A stretch of DNA of 64,000 nt, taken from Larix kaempferi. Lineage: Eukaryota > Streptophyta > Pinopsida > Pinales > Pinaceae. The stretch is taken from assembly GCA_027924585.1 (NCBI GenBank), contig BSBM01000186.1, forward strand, positions 2,480,001 to 2,544,000. The letters are read 5' to 3'. The notes under the pieces were generated by a model. It ran no database searches. It saw only the letters and a program-made list of their open reading frames with translations, and was not told the DNA's origin. Position numbers and translations under genes: made by a program. This document shows, one piece after another, positions 1 through 11,263 of the stretch (its first letter is position 1; each line of letters opens with the position of its first letter).

Positions 1-933
1 ATACACTTATTAGTATATTCTAAATGCTATCAAAACATTATAGTACTAAATAATCTTGAAAATGTATAGTCATGATTATAGTTAATAAACATTAGTATTC
101 AAGATTTCAGGGAAGTCTTCTTTTACTCATGCATATCATCAATCAAGATAAAAGATATAATATGCATAATCCCTTGATTACTAACTTTATGAACAACCAT
201 AACCAATCATTCCAAGTATACTTATATAAGGGATCCTAACACAAGGTAAGATTCATGGGAAACATACCTGGATTAGTATACCTACTTGGTTATGTACAAC
301 ATACCTAAACAATCTCTTCAATGATTTAGAGATCCTGAGCTAGAACCTGCATGTCTCATAGGTTAAGCATAATATAACAAAGTCATACATACCTCGTGAG
401 TCTTTGTCTTCATGTTGTCATGGTCATGGAACTTTTTTTGTCTTTTTTAATGTACCTGTATCTTGTTAGCAGACAACATCAACCTCACACAACACCATAA
501 TGCATAAGTACAATCATATAGCCCTAATCAAATCATTCACATGCATTCATATTGTTACTAGGGTGATAAGACAATTAATAACATTAATCAAGATTGTACT
601 AATAACTAACATGAAGACAAACACATTATGAACTTAATCAAGAATCAGATTTCAAGGCATACCTGAACCTCCTTAAGTCATACCTGTCGAGACTTTTTGT
701 AGTCTTCTTATGTAAGGTCTTAGCCTCAACTCCCCCTGAAACTTGATCTGAAGCTTGATTAGTGTTTGCTAGCGAAACTCTAAAAATTCAATATTTGACT
801 TTCACACTTCTGAATGGATGGAAGGATGTGTCTTGCTGAGCTGATCAAACTAGCATACTTCAGTTTTGAAATCTCCAAAGTTTGACCCCTCAAAATTGTC
901 TTTGAAACTTCCGGATTCACTGGACGTGACCCT

Positions 934-1255
934 GAACTGGGGTTTGATGAAGCCCACTCTTCTACCCAATCAAAATGTATGATCCAAAGCTCTAAGCTTC
1001 TATTCTTCTGAGGAGCTTCCAGCCGTGGTCACAGATTTCAAAAATTCCCATTTTTACAGAAGCCCTAATTTTCCACTTTTCTGATCAAAGTCCCGAACTA
1101 GGGTCTAATCAAGCCCGGCCTTCTGCCCAACCAAAAATTCTGATCTTGGTCTCTAAATTTCTATTTTGATGAGTAGCATCCAGCCGTGGTCTCCGATTAC
1201 AAAAATTCCAACTTTCTTCAAAGCCCTAAATTCCGGAAGCCATGAATGAAGGTAC
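934..1255. repeat. Imperfect tandem duplication, about 160-bp unit, in the element leader
   Basis: Two diverged copies begin at about 934 and 1095. Shared landmarks include AGCCC-TTCT-CCCAA-CAAAA, CTTCTATT/TTTCTATTTTGATGAG and CCAGCCGTGGTC. The copies differ by many substitutions and small indels. No protein is encoded. Confidence 0.7.
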
Positions 1256-1332
1256 CAAAAAATAATTCTGTTTTGACAGAAATATGTACCTGATTGTTTC
1301 TGGTGTAACTCTGAAATTTTTGATCCACAGGG

Positions 1333-1712
1333 TCTGAAAAGGTTTCCTGAGATAGCCTGACCTGTTATCTTTCCATCCTGACAGGTCTGACCTCAATTGG
1401 ATTCTCTGAGAGAGAGTTATGCCAAATGTCGCAACGTGACCTGTTTTGGGATAAAACAGGAGATCGAACTTGTACGGCGTGCCACGTGTCACTGTTTTAA
1501 CTTCGGCCTCTGAAAAAGTTTTCTGAGATATCTTGGCCTGTTACCTTTCCATCCTGACAGGTCTGACCTCAATTGGATTCTCTGAGAGAGAGTTATGCCA
1601 AATGTCGCAACGTGACCTGTTTATGGGATAATACAGGAGAGCGTACTTGTACGGAGTTCCACGTGTCACTGGTTCAACTTAGGTCTCTGAAAATGTTTTC
1701 TGAGATAGTACA
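1333..1712. repeat. Tandem repeat, 176-177-bp unit, two full copies plus a third partial
   Basis: Units start at 1333, 1509 and 1686, each with TCTGAAAA then TTTTCTGAGATA. The first two are nearly identical over long blocks such as the one containing GACCTCAATTGGATTC and AACGTGACCTG. The repeat lies in the leader of the minus-strand element. An 88-codon minus-strand frame across it (1226-1492) matches no family I know and is probably fortuitous. Confidence 0.8.
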
Positions 1713-2067
1713 GACTGTTTAGTACCTTTCACTTTTTACTAAATTTCATTTGGAGCTTCCTAGCCCAAGATATGACCTTTTTCCCAAGGTCACCTGATTT
1801 TGACTCAGATCTGGAAGAGGCAGAAACCCTATATTGTACAGGTCATAAATCACAAAGTACAACGAATTAGAGGTTGTCCTTTGGACACAAGGTACCTGGA
1901 GATTTAATCTTCGTCCTGTAACAATTTTAGATCCGAAAACTTTTCCAAAACGGATTTATAGCGAAAGTTCTACGATGACTGGTTTTTGCTATATAAAACC
2001 CTAGCCTTCAAATTGTCGTAAGTAAAGCAAGTGTTGTTAGTGCCATACCTTGTCTTCCTTCAGGTTA

Positions 2068-2079
2068 GCTTTGATACCA
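2068..2079 (-). other. Primer-binding site (initiator tRNA-Met type)
   Basis: On the minus strand the LTR terminus AACA is followed directly by TGGTATCAAAGC. This matches the usual plant Met-tRNA primer site TGGTATCAGAGC with one mismatch. Confidence 0.75.
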
Positions 2080-2683
2080 TGTTAAAATTCAATATGCTAA
2101 GACAGAAAATAGCAGCATTACATTCCATTTCACAATAATAGCATATACAGGATCACTGAAGAAACAACAAGAACAGCATAAACACAAGAGACAGAGATTT
2201 ATCCTGGGAAACCCTCATGGGGTAGAAAACCCAGCAAAGATTCCTCAATATAGATGACCAGCAATATACAAAGATGAAACCCTGAGACATGATCTCCTCC
2301 TCCACAATAGCAGACCTCTCCTCCACAAGTGCGCTATCCTCAAGTGTGTGAGTGTGTCAAATGAGGAACACACCTCCTCTATTTATACACTACACTGACA
2401 TGTATTTTTCATAGGTACACGTAGGCTCGTATTTAACCAATGGGTTAAATACCCCACTACAACTGACTGGGCTGACCCCTCTAGGGTGGTCTAATAACCC
2501 TTTGATCCACATAACACATAAAGGGCCGACCTCCACTAGGGAAGTCTAATAACCCAAGTTACCACATTCTGACGGAGGAATAAACATCTCCGGATATACA
2601 ATAAGATATTTATGGAGGAATGAAACATCTCCGAAATAATAAAGTACAATTATAATATTCTTTGAAGTTACAATATCTCAACA
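2080..2683 (-). repeat. LTR, 604 bp, of the minus-strand element
   Basis: On the minus strand it starts TGTTGAGATATT and ends TTTTAACA, giving TGTT...AACA inverted termini. A TATA-like box (GTGTATAAATAGAGG on the minus strand, around 2376-2390) sits inside, where a promoter for the element's RNA is expected. The PBS next to its inner end confirms it as the 5' LTR. The other copy is outside the window, so its age cannot be judged. Confidence 0.7.
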
Positions 2684-2889
2684 TTCTTATGCTGGAACAT
2701 GATTGTTGAAAAGAAAATAACGATATGTTTGTTTATTTTAAATTACGAATGTAAGGTTAGTGAAAACACGACAGTACACTAAATATTATTTAGGCACATA
2801 GTAATTCTTAGAAATTTACTTCCATAAACTGATAAAGTTTAAAACGTAGAAAATTAACCCTGAAATCTTACATGGTGCTCTGCTGTAAA
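2684..2889. other. Short AT-rich spacer, nothing recognised
   Basis: Sequence between the minus-strand LTR and the first recognisable Gypsy integrase codons. No frame, repeat or motif stands out. Confidence 0.5.
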
Positions 2890-3732
2890 AACCAGAGCAC
2901 TACAGCGTACCATCCCCAGACTGACGGAAAAACAGAACAAGTAAACCAGATCCTCGAGGACATGTTGAGGATGTATGTCATGAACAAACCCACCAAGTGG
3001 GAAAATTATTTGCAGCTCGCAGAGTTTGCATAGAACAACGGTTATCAAACCTTGGCCAAAATGAGTCCTTTTGAAGTACTCTACGACAGGAAATGTCGGA
3101 CCCCCATGACTTGGGACAGTCCAGTAGACAAACTTATGTTAGGACCCGACCTATTAAAGGACTTGGAATAACTAGTCTCCAAGGTATAACTGAACTTAAA
3201 AGAAGCACAAGACCACCAAAAGTGTTATGCGGGAAAGAAAAGAAAATACAAAGATTACCAATTCGGTGAACATGTGTTTCTAAAAATAAAGGTGAAACGA
3301 AGCTCATTAAGCTTGGGACGTTGCGGGAAATTAGCCCCAAGATTTTGTGGACCTTTTGAAATACTGGCCAAGAAGGGCCCAGTAGATTATGAGCTAGCCT
3401 TACCAGCTCATATAAAAGTTCGTAATGTTTTTCATGCTTCACTATTAAATAAATATGTATACAATACTAAACATGTTATTGATTGGTCATTATTATAGGT
3501 GGAGCCCAAAGGGGAGTTCACGCCATAACCACTCCACATTCTAGACAAGAGAGAGGTCCAGCTTAGGAGGAGGACCATTACTCAGCTGAAAGTGCAATGG
3601 AGGCACTTTGGACCAGATGAGGTTACTTGGGAGAATGAGGCCACCATGAAAGAGGCATACCCTGCCTTGTTTCATGACTTCATTCCTAGTCCCTAGAAAC
3701 ACCGAGACGATGTTGTTCTAAGCGGGGAGGGA
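2890..3732 (+). pseudogene. Chromovirus Gypsy pol C terminus: integrase end plus chromodomain, broken
   Basis: Conceptual translation shows the end of a Ty3/Gypsy integrase, with the STAYHPQTDG-type catalytic-E region beginning near 2887, then the MSPFEVLYDRKCRTP motif, a DNA-binding region ending NVFHASLL, and a chromodomain-like tail (QWRHFGPDEVTWENEATM, about 3596-3650). A chromodomain after integrase defines chromoviruses and is thought to steer insertion to particular chromatin. The copy is dead: stops interrupt the frame at several places (for example after EFA, DLE, KV and WSLL), and everything upstream of the last integrase motif is missing. A polypurine tract (3720-3732) precedes the 3' LTR. 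Confidence 0.85.
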
Positions 3733-5756
3733 TGTAATATCCTGAATTTTGGACTAACTATTTTGTTGTTATTTTGGGCCACGGCCCCAACACCTATGTT
3801 TATTTTGAGTATTGGGCATGATCCCTAGCACCTATGATTTATTCTTTTATATGTATATCGACATATCGAGCATGGACCCTCACTGACTTCTTTATTTGAG
3901 TATATACTAGGAAAGAAGGCCCCAATGTTTAATGATATTCTTCAACTTTGATAAGGGTACAAACCCTAATATTCTGAGATGATCTTTTGTTACTTACTAT
4001 GCAGAGCTATGATTTGACATGATTTGACTTATGAGTGTGTTGAGCGTGGACTCAGAAGCACACATGTAACCTACGTACCAAGCATAAGCCCTGATGTACC
4101 TAGAAGAATGTTTATGTACTGGGAGTAAGCCCTGAGGTACATTGAGTGTTGGGCCTAAGCCTTGGAGCACTCCAAGATTGATAAACGAATACCGGATCCG
4201 GGGAAACTTAAATATTCTAGATGTGCCTCACAACCACATTCTAGCACTAGTGTTGACCAGAGGCCCTATAATTGCACTAGCATAATGCCCATGTGCGAGT
4301 GTTGAGTTAAAAGGCTCTGAAGAGCACTCGAGGTTACTAAATCTCAAAGTGTTCAGTCGGAAGGACTCTGAATAACACTTTTAGTTTCATCACACTTATT
4401 TGATTTGATTAAATGATTCATTTTTATCTATCATCAAGTACTACGGGAACTACCGTGTTAAACGAGGGAATTTGACATGCAAGAGAGAGACAAGAGGTTC
4501 CTATCCAAGCCTACCGAAAGACCGTCCAAAGAAGTGGACCTTAACCCTAATTTGTTAAACCAAAGTATCATACAAGATTAAATATTGGTATTAAGAATTG
4601 TAATAAATAAGGATGGGATTATTTATTTAAAAAAGACATTTATTGCATATAGGTTGTGCATAGTGGGATGCCACATTATGTAATAATATTAATAAAAGTA
4701 TTCATATTTAGTGGACAACCATGATTGTAAATAATAGTAATAGTGTATTAATACCTAGGTTAGAATTACTATTATTATAATTATTGTTACCATAATTATT
4801 GAGGAGCTTAAATCATAAATCATTGATAGATTAAGCCATTGAAAAAGTCTTAGTGAAAAAAGACTAAATACTTATTAAATAATATCTTTTAAATATTATT
4901 TATTAATTTAAAGAAACAAATTATTCCAACAGTCATAATTAAAGAATACCCTACTTAAAGAGGGCAGATCCCAAGTTGGGGATTATCTATCTTTTCATTA
5001 TCATTCTCTGATGGTAATTAAAGGAGAAACTTCCACTTCAAGAAACTGAACCAACAGTAACCTTTGGTCCTCTATCTCTTTTGCATGTTGGAATCCAGCT
5101 CGGGGGGATCCATTATTGAACCAGGAATAGTTGTAGGATCATGGTTGGGAGGAACACGGTAGCCCCAAAGTTATCTAGCTAAAGGCAATCACCCTAACAG
5201 GTTAGCTAGATACAACACGCTCTGCATTAACCATTGTTGAGTGTGCAGGTCACTACAGGAAGGATTCAAGTGACAAGCAGCTAGGTTTCCACAGGAAGGG
5301 ACCAAGTACTCAAGTAGCCAGGTATGGTTTATTTAATGTTTCAAATTTTCAGTTATAATAAAGTTAGGTTTCTACAATTAGAATAGATACTGCATTATTG
5401 TTCATTATCAATATTATCAACTTCGAGGTTCTTCCTAGAACCCACTGGAGGGTCTACCAGGGCTAGCTGGGCTAGCCTTTGCTAGACAACGCACATTGTC
5501 TTCTAGGTTAGCGTTATTATAATTCCTTGTTCATAGATATATGTTTTGTATTTTAATTGTATTCCCTATTCATAGGGAAGAGTTTCATCTACAACTGTTA
5601 GTTCTTTTTACATTATTACCCTATCTATATTGGAAACATTACTGAATAGAAATAAAAACCAGACAATGAAAATTTTAGCTGCATTACTCATTTAAATTAT
5701 CAAACATCTCTACGATAGCAATCTTTAGTCAAACTTTAAATGCATCAAGTATTACA
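3733..5756 (+). repeat. 3' LTR of the chromovirus Gypsy relic (right end inferred)
   Basis: It begins TGTAATATCCTGAATTTTGG immediately after the polypurine tract AAGCGGGGAGGGA, a typical chromovirus LTR start. No partner LTR is in the window, so the right end is inferred from ATTACA at 5751-5756, which is the exact inverted complement of the TGTAAT start. That would give a 2024-bp LTR. The interior is non-coding and has short repeated phrases around TAAGCCCTGA-GTAC (4080-4170). Confidence 0.6.
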
Positions 5757-6256
5757 TAGAGATTTGTATTCCAAAACGTAGTTTCACATATCCAAACATA
5801 AATTCACGTATAATTAAATTGTCATTTGCATTTTAAATATGGGTGCCAATCCCAAAACCCTTACAGGAATGCAATTCGTGGATCGAATCCCATCCCCAAT
5901 CAAAATGCGCTTCATATCAAACCAAATTTATTGAATACACAGTGACCTTAAACTTATTTCTACGTTAGTTAACCATTCGTCCTTGTAAACAGTAAAATAG
6001 AAATTCATAGGAGGAATCGAGATTTCAATATTTAAAACTTACAGAAGTCAAATGCAAATCGATACCATAGGAAGACTTCAAAAACCATGATTTGTTTCCA
6101 CTTTAAAATTCTTAACCTCAAACATAGCAAACTTATGAAGGTCATGACTACACACACGAAGGCTTAAAATTTCAACTTGAAAACTCTAATGGGCACCTCC
6201 CCTGTTCATGGTTTGAATCTCACAACCTAAGGATAGGCGCCCATACTTTTCAAAAC
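5757..6256. other. Left flank of the Copia insertion, no gene seen
   Basis: This 0.5-kb stretch continues on the far side of the Copia element at 12155. It has no open frame. Two tRNA B-box-like strings (GGATCGAATCC near 5879, GGTTTGAATCTC near 6211) and a near inverted pair ATGGGCACC/GGCGCCCAT (about 6189-6244) hint at an old SINE or small transposon, but I could not define one. Confidence 0.4.
6252..6256. repeat. Target-site duplication AAAAC, left copy
   Basis: AAAAC directly precedes the 5' LTR and recurs at 12150-12154 after the 3' LTR. A 5-bp duplication is what Copia integrases generate. Confidence 0.9.
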
Positions 6257-6959
6257 TGTTAGAACATTTTTCCACCTATGTACATTAATCATTTATTAAT
6301 GATGATTAATTAGCCCAAGTGATTAATGATTACATCCCTAAGTTGATTAGCTACTAAATGGTCAATTATCATGAACTAGATGGCAAATGTGAACAAGTGC
6401 TGAGTCAAACCAGCTAAGTGGAGCACTCCCCAGGGCAATTAATGCACTCAGCATGCCTAGAGCGCCCTCCTCAAGTCATTTAATGCACTCAGCATGCTTC
6501 TCTTCTACCTAGGGCGCATTTGCTCTCTTTGTGGACAATCTTGCCTTGTTTTGTCACATTTTTGACCATTTTTAGACTCCAAACCTCTATCCAACCAGTT
6601 TCTTCACATGTGTGAGGTCACATGGGCCTGTCCAGTCATTCCCAGCATTCACACTGCAGATTCGAACCAGTTTGGGATGGTTTGGGATATTTTGGTCAAC
6701 CTAAGGGGGTTTGAGCTTTTTCTAAGCTAGATCAGTGTGAACACTCCAGATGGATTCGAATTCTTCCAGATTTGTATATATGGGTGTTCTTAACCTTTGT
6801 TAAGGTTGGACAGTTAATAATATTGACATTATTCACCAATTCATGTGTATTGTTCTTCATTCATTTAAATTTTTTATGCTAATTCTTGCAAATGTTGTAC
6901 AATCTTTCACCAGTGAGGAATCCACAGTAGCTAGATTCAACTGTGCTTGAGATTTTACA
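6257..6959 (+). repeat. Copia 5' LTR, 703 bp
   Basis: TGTTAGAACA...GATTTTACA. A TATA-like TGTATATATGGG near 6774 is the likely promoter core. Upstream in U3 the 17-mer TAATGCACTCAGCATGC occurs twice (6440 and 6481, 41 bp apart), a possible duplicated enhancer. Confidence 0.95.
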
Positions 6960-6971
6960 TGGTATCAGAGC
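6960..6971 (+). other. Copia primer-binding site (initiator tRNA-Met)
   Basis: TGGTATCAGAGC abuts the LTR terminus ACA with no spacer. It is the standard complement of the plant initiator Met-tRNA 3' end. Confidence 0.93.
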
Positions 6972-7234
6972 TCTTGGAGCTAGAATTTGAACCAGCAAGA
7001 CTGTTGTAGTGGATTGCCAGAAGCAGTGGAGAAACCACATAATTCCTGAGGCCATTGCCTTGAGCTTACTGGAGAAATCTAGTGGCTCCTCTCAGGTGTG
7101 ATGCTCTCCCGAATGCACCCACTATCCATACAAGGTTCGAATCTGTTAGTGTAGATCCCTCCAGAGTGATTTGAGAGTTGTTTGCAGGTACTGAAGATCA
7201 GCATTGTCAGCAAGTGCGAATTGCAGCAGAGAGA

Positions 7235-9415
7235 ATGGAGCCATCTCACCCAAACGTGCTCACTCCTTTCAACTATTTCGATTGGAAGGCAGAAATGGTG
7301 ATTTTGCTGAGATCCAAGGGTCTCTACAGAATCACGATGGGCACTGAGGTTGAGCCAAACTCAGCTGTGGAGAAATCCAAGTTTTTTAACAGAATGGATG
7401 AGGCATTTGGCCTCCTTTGTCTCAGCATTTCGAGAGACCTCCTGTTTCATGTAGAAAGTCTAGCAACTCCAAATGAAGTGTGGCTCAAGCTTGAGACACT
7501 GTTTGGAAAGACTGATGAGATGAGAGGCCACCAGCTCGAAAATGAGCTTGTCTCACTGAGCCCAGGGAATTTCGATTCCATCCAGGACTTCTTCACCAAG
7601 TTCAAGAACTTGGTCTTGCAGATCAGACAATGTGGCATAGAGAAGAAAGAAGAACAGTTGGTGTTGTCCATTCTCTCCAAATTGGGTTCTGAATACTCAG
7701 TTTTTGTGTCTTCCTTCAACTCCACAAGGATCACAGTCAGAGGTTGGAAGATGCCATCCTTGGCTGACTTCATGGAGATGCTAACTCAAGAGCAAGACAA
7801 GCTGGTCTTGATGGGCTCCATCAAACAAAAAGATCAAGTTCTTGCAGCTGGAGATTCGAAATGTGGAAGAAGCAAGCAAAAACCCAGGGTTTCGAAACCT
7901 CAAGAGAAGAAGAGAAAGGATGAGAGGCCCAAATCCTCTGAGGGGGTTTCGAATCCTGTCAAGAACAAGGGAAAGAAGGCTGAGAAGACAAAATGTAGCT
8001 ACTGTCAAAGAGGTTTTCATCCAGAGAGCTCATGCATGAAGAAAACCATAGACACCATGACACATCTCCTACAGAAAAATAATATTCCTCTTCCTGAAAG
8101 TTCCAAGAAGAAGGAGTGCGTTTCTGAAGACAAGGAGAGCTGCCATGCTTTGGTGGCTAGCTCATCTCATTCACCTTTGTTTATCATTGATTCAGGTGCC
8201 TCAAGGCACATGGCTTCCTCAAGAGACTCGTTTTCTGAACTTGCTCCCTACAGTGGCCTCTCAATTCGAATGGGAGATGACTCAGAAATCCCTGCTCATG
8301 GCATTGGGAAAATATCTATGGAGAATGGCTTCTTCTCCAATGTGCTGTATGTACCAAATCTTGCAGCAAACTTGCTCTCTGTGTATCAAATGACGCATAC
8401 TGGAGCAGCAAAGAAGGTGGTCTTCACTCAGGATGAAGTGGAGATATCAGAAGTTTCCACCGGGAAAATTGTTGCAAAGGGTGTTGCAGACCATGACATG
8501 AAGATGTACATGTTCTCCCACTTCCTCGAATTTTCTTCACCAAGTGTGCTGCTGTCACATGGGAATGAGACCAGCAAGCTATGGCATCAAAGGTATGGGC
8601 ACCTAAACTACAGATATCTTCAAGTTTTAAGCAAAGAAAATATGGTAGAAGGGCTGCCCCAAATCAGATTTTCGAGTGGAACATGCAAGGGTTGCATGAT
8701 TGGGAAACATCCTGAAAGGAAGTATGACAAAGGGAAGGCTAGGAGGGCTGATCAACCTCTTGGGATAGTACATTCTGATCTCATAGGGCCACTCCCCACA
8801 CCCTCCTATGGCTGCAGCAAATATGTGCTCACCTTCATCGATGACTACTCAAGGTACTGCTGGTTATTTTTCCTTAAGCAAAAATCTGAAGTCTTTGAAT
8901 GTTTCAAGATTTTTAAGAGCATGGTTGAGAACTTCAGTGGGAAGGCCATGAAGGTTTTGAGGACTGATAATGGTAGAGAGTATGTTAACAACAATTTGCA
9001 GCATCTCTGTCAAGAGCATGGCATTCAGATGCAACACTCAGTGCCCTACACACCTCAGCAAAATGGTGTTGCAGAGCGCAAAAATAGAGCACTGAAAGAG
9101 ATGGCAACTTGCATGTTGCAAGCAAGGGATTTGTCTCCTAAATTATGGGCTGAAGCTATGAATTGTGCAGCATATGTTCAGAACAGAGCACCACACAAAG
9201 CATTGCAAGGAATCACTCCATTTGAAGCTTGGATGGGCCACAAGCCAAATGTCTCACATTTCAGAATTTTTGGCTCAAGGGCTTGGGCCAGAATTCCACC
9301 GGAGAAGAGAAAGGCATTGCAGCCCCAAAGCAAGGAGTCAATCATGGTTGGGTATGCAGAGGATTCAAAGGGCTACAAGCTCTTTGATCCATCCACTCAC
9401 AAAACTTTCATTTAA
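7235..9415 (+). CDS. Copia Gag-protease-integrase (5' part of gag-pol, ends at an in-frame TAA)
   Basis: 726 residues from the ATG at 7235. The frame is open 19 codons further upstream, but only from a TTG. Residues 1 to about 230 are a Copia-type Gag. A CCHC zinc knuckle (C-x2-C-x4-H-x4-C) lies at residues 254-267, the aspartic protease motif DSGAS at 319, the pre-integrase zinc region LWHQRYGHL at about 449, and the integrase triad at D515, D578 and E614 with exactly 35 residues between the last two (DD35E). The products would package RNA, mature the polyprotein and insert the cDNA. Translation meets TAA (9413-9415) near the integrase C terminus, while the same frame stays open for another 1.8 kb. 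The break is therefore a single codon: a disabling mutation or, less likely, a recoded stop. Confidence 0.95.
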   Translation: MEPSHPNVLTPFNYFDWKAEMVILLRSKGLYRITMGTEVEPNSAVEKSKFFNRMDEAFGLLCLSISRDLLFHVESLATPNEVWLKLETLFGKTDEMRGHQLENELVSLSPGNFDSIQDFFTKFKNLVLQIRQCGIEKKEEQLVLSILSKLGSEYSVFVSSFNSTRITVRGWKMPSLADFMEMLTQEQDKLVLMGSIKQKDQVLAAGDSKCGRSKQKPRVSKPQEKKRKDERPKSSEGVSNPVKNKGKKAEKTKCSYCQRGFHPESSCMKKTIDTMTHLLQKNNIPLPESSKKKECVSEDKESCHALVASSSHSPLFIIDSGASRHMASSRDSFSELAPYSGLSIRMGDDSEIPAHGIGKISMENGFFSNVLYVPNLAANLLSVYQMTHTGAAKKVVFTQDEVEISEVSTGKIVAKGVADHDMKMYMFSHFLEFSSPSVLLSHGNETSKLWHQRYGHLNYRYLQVLSKENMVEGLPQIRFSSGTCKGCMIGKHPERKYDKGKARRADQPLGIVHSDLIGPLPTPSYGCSKYVLTFIDDYSRYCWLFFLKQKSEVFECFKIFKSMVENFSGKAMKVLRTDNGREYVNNNLQHLCQEHGIQMQHSVPYTPQQNGVAERKNRALKEMATCMLQARDLSPKLWAEAMNCAAYVQNRAPHKALQGITPFEAWMGHKPNVSHFRIFGSRAWARIPPEKRKALQPQSKESIMVGYAEDSKGYKLFDPSTHKTFI

Positions 9416-11263
9416 AGAAGTGTCAAATTCGAAGAGGAAGAATTTTTGCAAGCTAGTGAACAAGGTGATGGGGAATGCTCATTCCCTCGTCTTGATGATG
9501 AAGTAAGTAGTGATTCATTCTCTGATATTTCTGATTCTGATATTGCTGAAGATGATGTTGATATGGATTCTGAACATATCCCTCCCTCAAGGCCCAAGTG
9601 GGCAGAGAAAACAATTCAAAGTGCCGGAGAGCTAGTGGGAGATCCCCAAGATGCTAGGAAAACTAGATCTCAATTTCACAATTCCTTTGCATATAATAAT
9701 TCTGATCTGAGTGAGGCATGTTATTTGATGGTTGGATCTGATCCAATGTCATATTCAGAAGCATGTACAGACCCAAGGTGGCAATCAGCCATGCAAGAGG
9801 AGATGAACTCACTCCATGAGAACAAAACTTGGGATTTGGTCCCTCTTCCTCCCAAGAGGAAACTAGTGCAATGCAAGTGGATCTATAGAACCAAAATTGG
9901 ATCTGATTGCTCTGATCTGAAGTATAAGGCCAGGTTGGTGGCTAAGGGTTACTCTCAGGTCCAAGGAGTGGACTATACAGAGACATTTGCACCGGTGGCA
10001 AAGATGGACTCCATAAGACTAGTTTTGGCAATTGGGGCTTCCAAGCGCTGGGAGATTCATCACATGGATGTAAAAAGTGCCTTTCTTCATGGGGATCTGA
10101 ATGAGGAGATTTATATGCAGCAGCCTGAAGGTTTTATTTCTGATCATACACTTGTTTGCAGGTTGAACAAATCACTCTATGGGCTCAAGCAAGCTCCTAG
10201 AGCATGGTATGCAAAAATGGACAATTTTCTGCTATCTTTGGGGTTTGAGAGGTGTAAGTCTGATCCAAATGTGTATATGCAGCATGTTAGTGATCTGATA
10301 TTGATTATTGTACTGTATGTTGATGATCTTTTGATCACTGGTAGCTGCACCAAAGAACTTAACTCAGTTAAGAGAGCATTGCACAGTGCATTCTCCATGA
10401 CCGATCTAGGATTGCTAAAACAATTTCTGGGTTTGGAGATTGATCAATCTGTGAATGGAATTTCTGTATGTCAGTCAAGGTATGCTTCAGATTTGCTGCA
10501 GAAATTTAAGATGGCTGAATGTAAGTCTGCAAAATTTCCATTTCTTTCAGGAGTTAAGCTTACAGAATGGGGTTCTTCACCACTAGTTGACAGTTCGTTG
10601 TATAGACAACTAGTTGGGAGCTTGTTGTATCTTACACACTCTCGACCAGATTTGTCTTATGTTGTTGGGGCTGTTGCAAGGCACATGCAAGAGCCTCATG
10701 AGATCCATTGGAAGGCAGCCAAGAGGATCCTTCATTATGTTCAGGGTACTAAGTCATTTGGTATCCATTATGCTGCTGGTTCATCCCTTGAACTAGTAGG
10801 ATTTACAGATTCTGATTGGGCCGGTGATTGTATTGATCGGAAGTCAACTTCCGGTTATGTCTTTATGCTTGCACATCGACCTATATGCTGGTCAAGCAAG
10901 AAACAGAGCACTATTTCCTTATCTTCAGCTGAGGCCGAGTACAGGGGAGCAGTTAATGCAGCCACACAATGTGTTTGGTTGCAAGGTATTCTTGCAGAGT
11001 TCGGGATTGTCTTTGATTCACCCACTATTCTTTGGTGTGATAATCAAAGTACAATCAAGATTTCTACCGATCCAGTACAGAGACAGAGGACCAAGCACAT
11101 AGAGATACACATGCATTACATTCGGGGTTTGGTGCATGACCGGATCATAGCATTGCAGTATTGCCCATCCAGTGAGCAAACTGCTGATATCTTCACCAAG
11201 TGTTTTACCAAGAAGACCTTCACTCACCTTAGATCTTTGCTTGGGGTGAGTGATGCATGGTGA
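9416..11263 (+). CDS. Copia reverse transcriptase-RNase H (3' part of gag-pol, same frame after the stop)
   Basis: It continues the upstream frame without a shift to TGA at 11261-11263. The reverse transcriptase shows WDLVPLPPKRK, the HMDVKSAFLHGDL block carrying the first catalytic Asp, and YVDD at 10316-10327 with the other two. RNase H follows with FTDSDWAGD (about 10802-10828), STSGYV, a SSAEAEY Glu block and the CDNQST Asp block, all apparently intact. The enzyme would copy element RNA to DNA. It has no good own start: the first candidate is TTG at 9446, and no ATG lies near. It is therefore normally made as part of gag-pol and would need read-through of the TAA to be expressed here. Confidence 0.95.
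   Translation, partial: RSVKFEEEEFLQASEQGDGECSFPRLDDEVSSDSFSDISDSDIAEDDVDMDSEHIPPSRPKWAEKTIQSAGELVGDPQDARKTRSQFHNSFAYNNSDLSEACYLMVGSDPMSYSEACTDPRWQSAMQEEMNSLHENKTWDLVPLPPKRKLVQCKWIYRTKIGSDCSDLKYKARLVAKGYSQVQGVDYTETFAPVAKMDSIRLVLAIGASKRWEIHHMDVKSAFLHGDLNEEIYMQQPEGFISDHTLVCRLNKSLYGLKQAPRAWYAKMDNFLLSLGFERCKSDPNVYMQHVSDLILIIVLYVDDLLITGSCTKELNSVKRALHSAFSMTDLGLLKQFLGLEIDQSVNGISVCQSRYASDLLQKFKMAECKSAKFPFLSGVKLTEWGSSPLVDSSLYRQLVGSLLYLTHSRPDLSYVVGAVARHMQEPHEIHWKAAKRILHYVQGTKSFGIHYAAGSSLELVGFTDSDWAGDCIDRKSTSGYVFMLAHRPICWSSKKQSTISLSSAEAEYRGAVNAATQCVWLQGILAEFGIVFDSPTILWCDNQSTIKISTDPVQRQRTKHIEIHMHYIRGLVHDRIIALQYCPSSEQTADIFTKCFTKKTFTHLRSLLGVSDAW

Larger units (their letters stand above)
1..2683 (-). mobile_element. 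LTR retrotransposon, 5' end only (LTR, PBS, leader), runs off the window
   Basis: Read on the minus strand, an LTR (2683 down to 2080) is followed at once by a primer-binding site for initiator Met-tRNA and then by about 2 kb with no recognisable gag or pol frame. The order LTR, PBS, internal region is diagnostic of an LTR retrotransposon, and the Met-tRNA PBS is the type common in plant Copia and chromovirus elements. The internal part seen here is non-coding, crowded with stops and tandemly repeated, so it is either a long untranslated leader or a LARD-like non-autonomous element. The other LTR would lie to the left of the window. Confidence 0.7.

Noticed and set aside
7178-7234. Upstream TTG as the Copia gag-pol start
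   Set aside because: The first ATG (7235) gives the usual Copia Gag start. The upstream codons are merely open.
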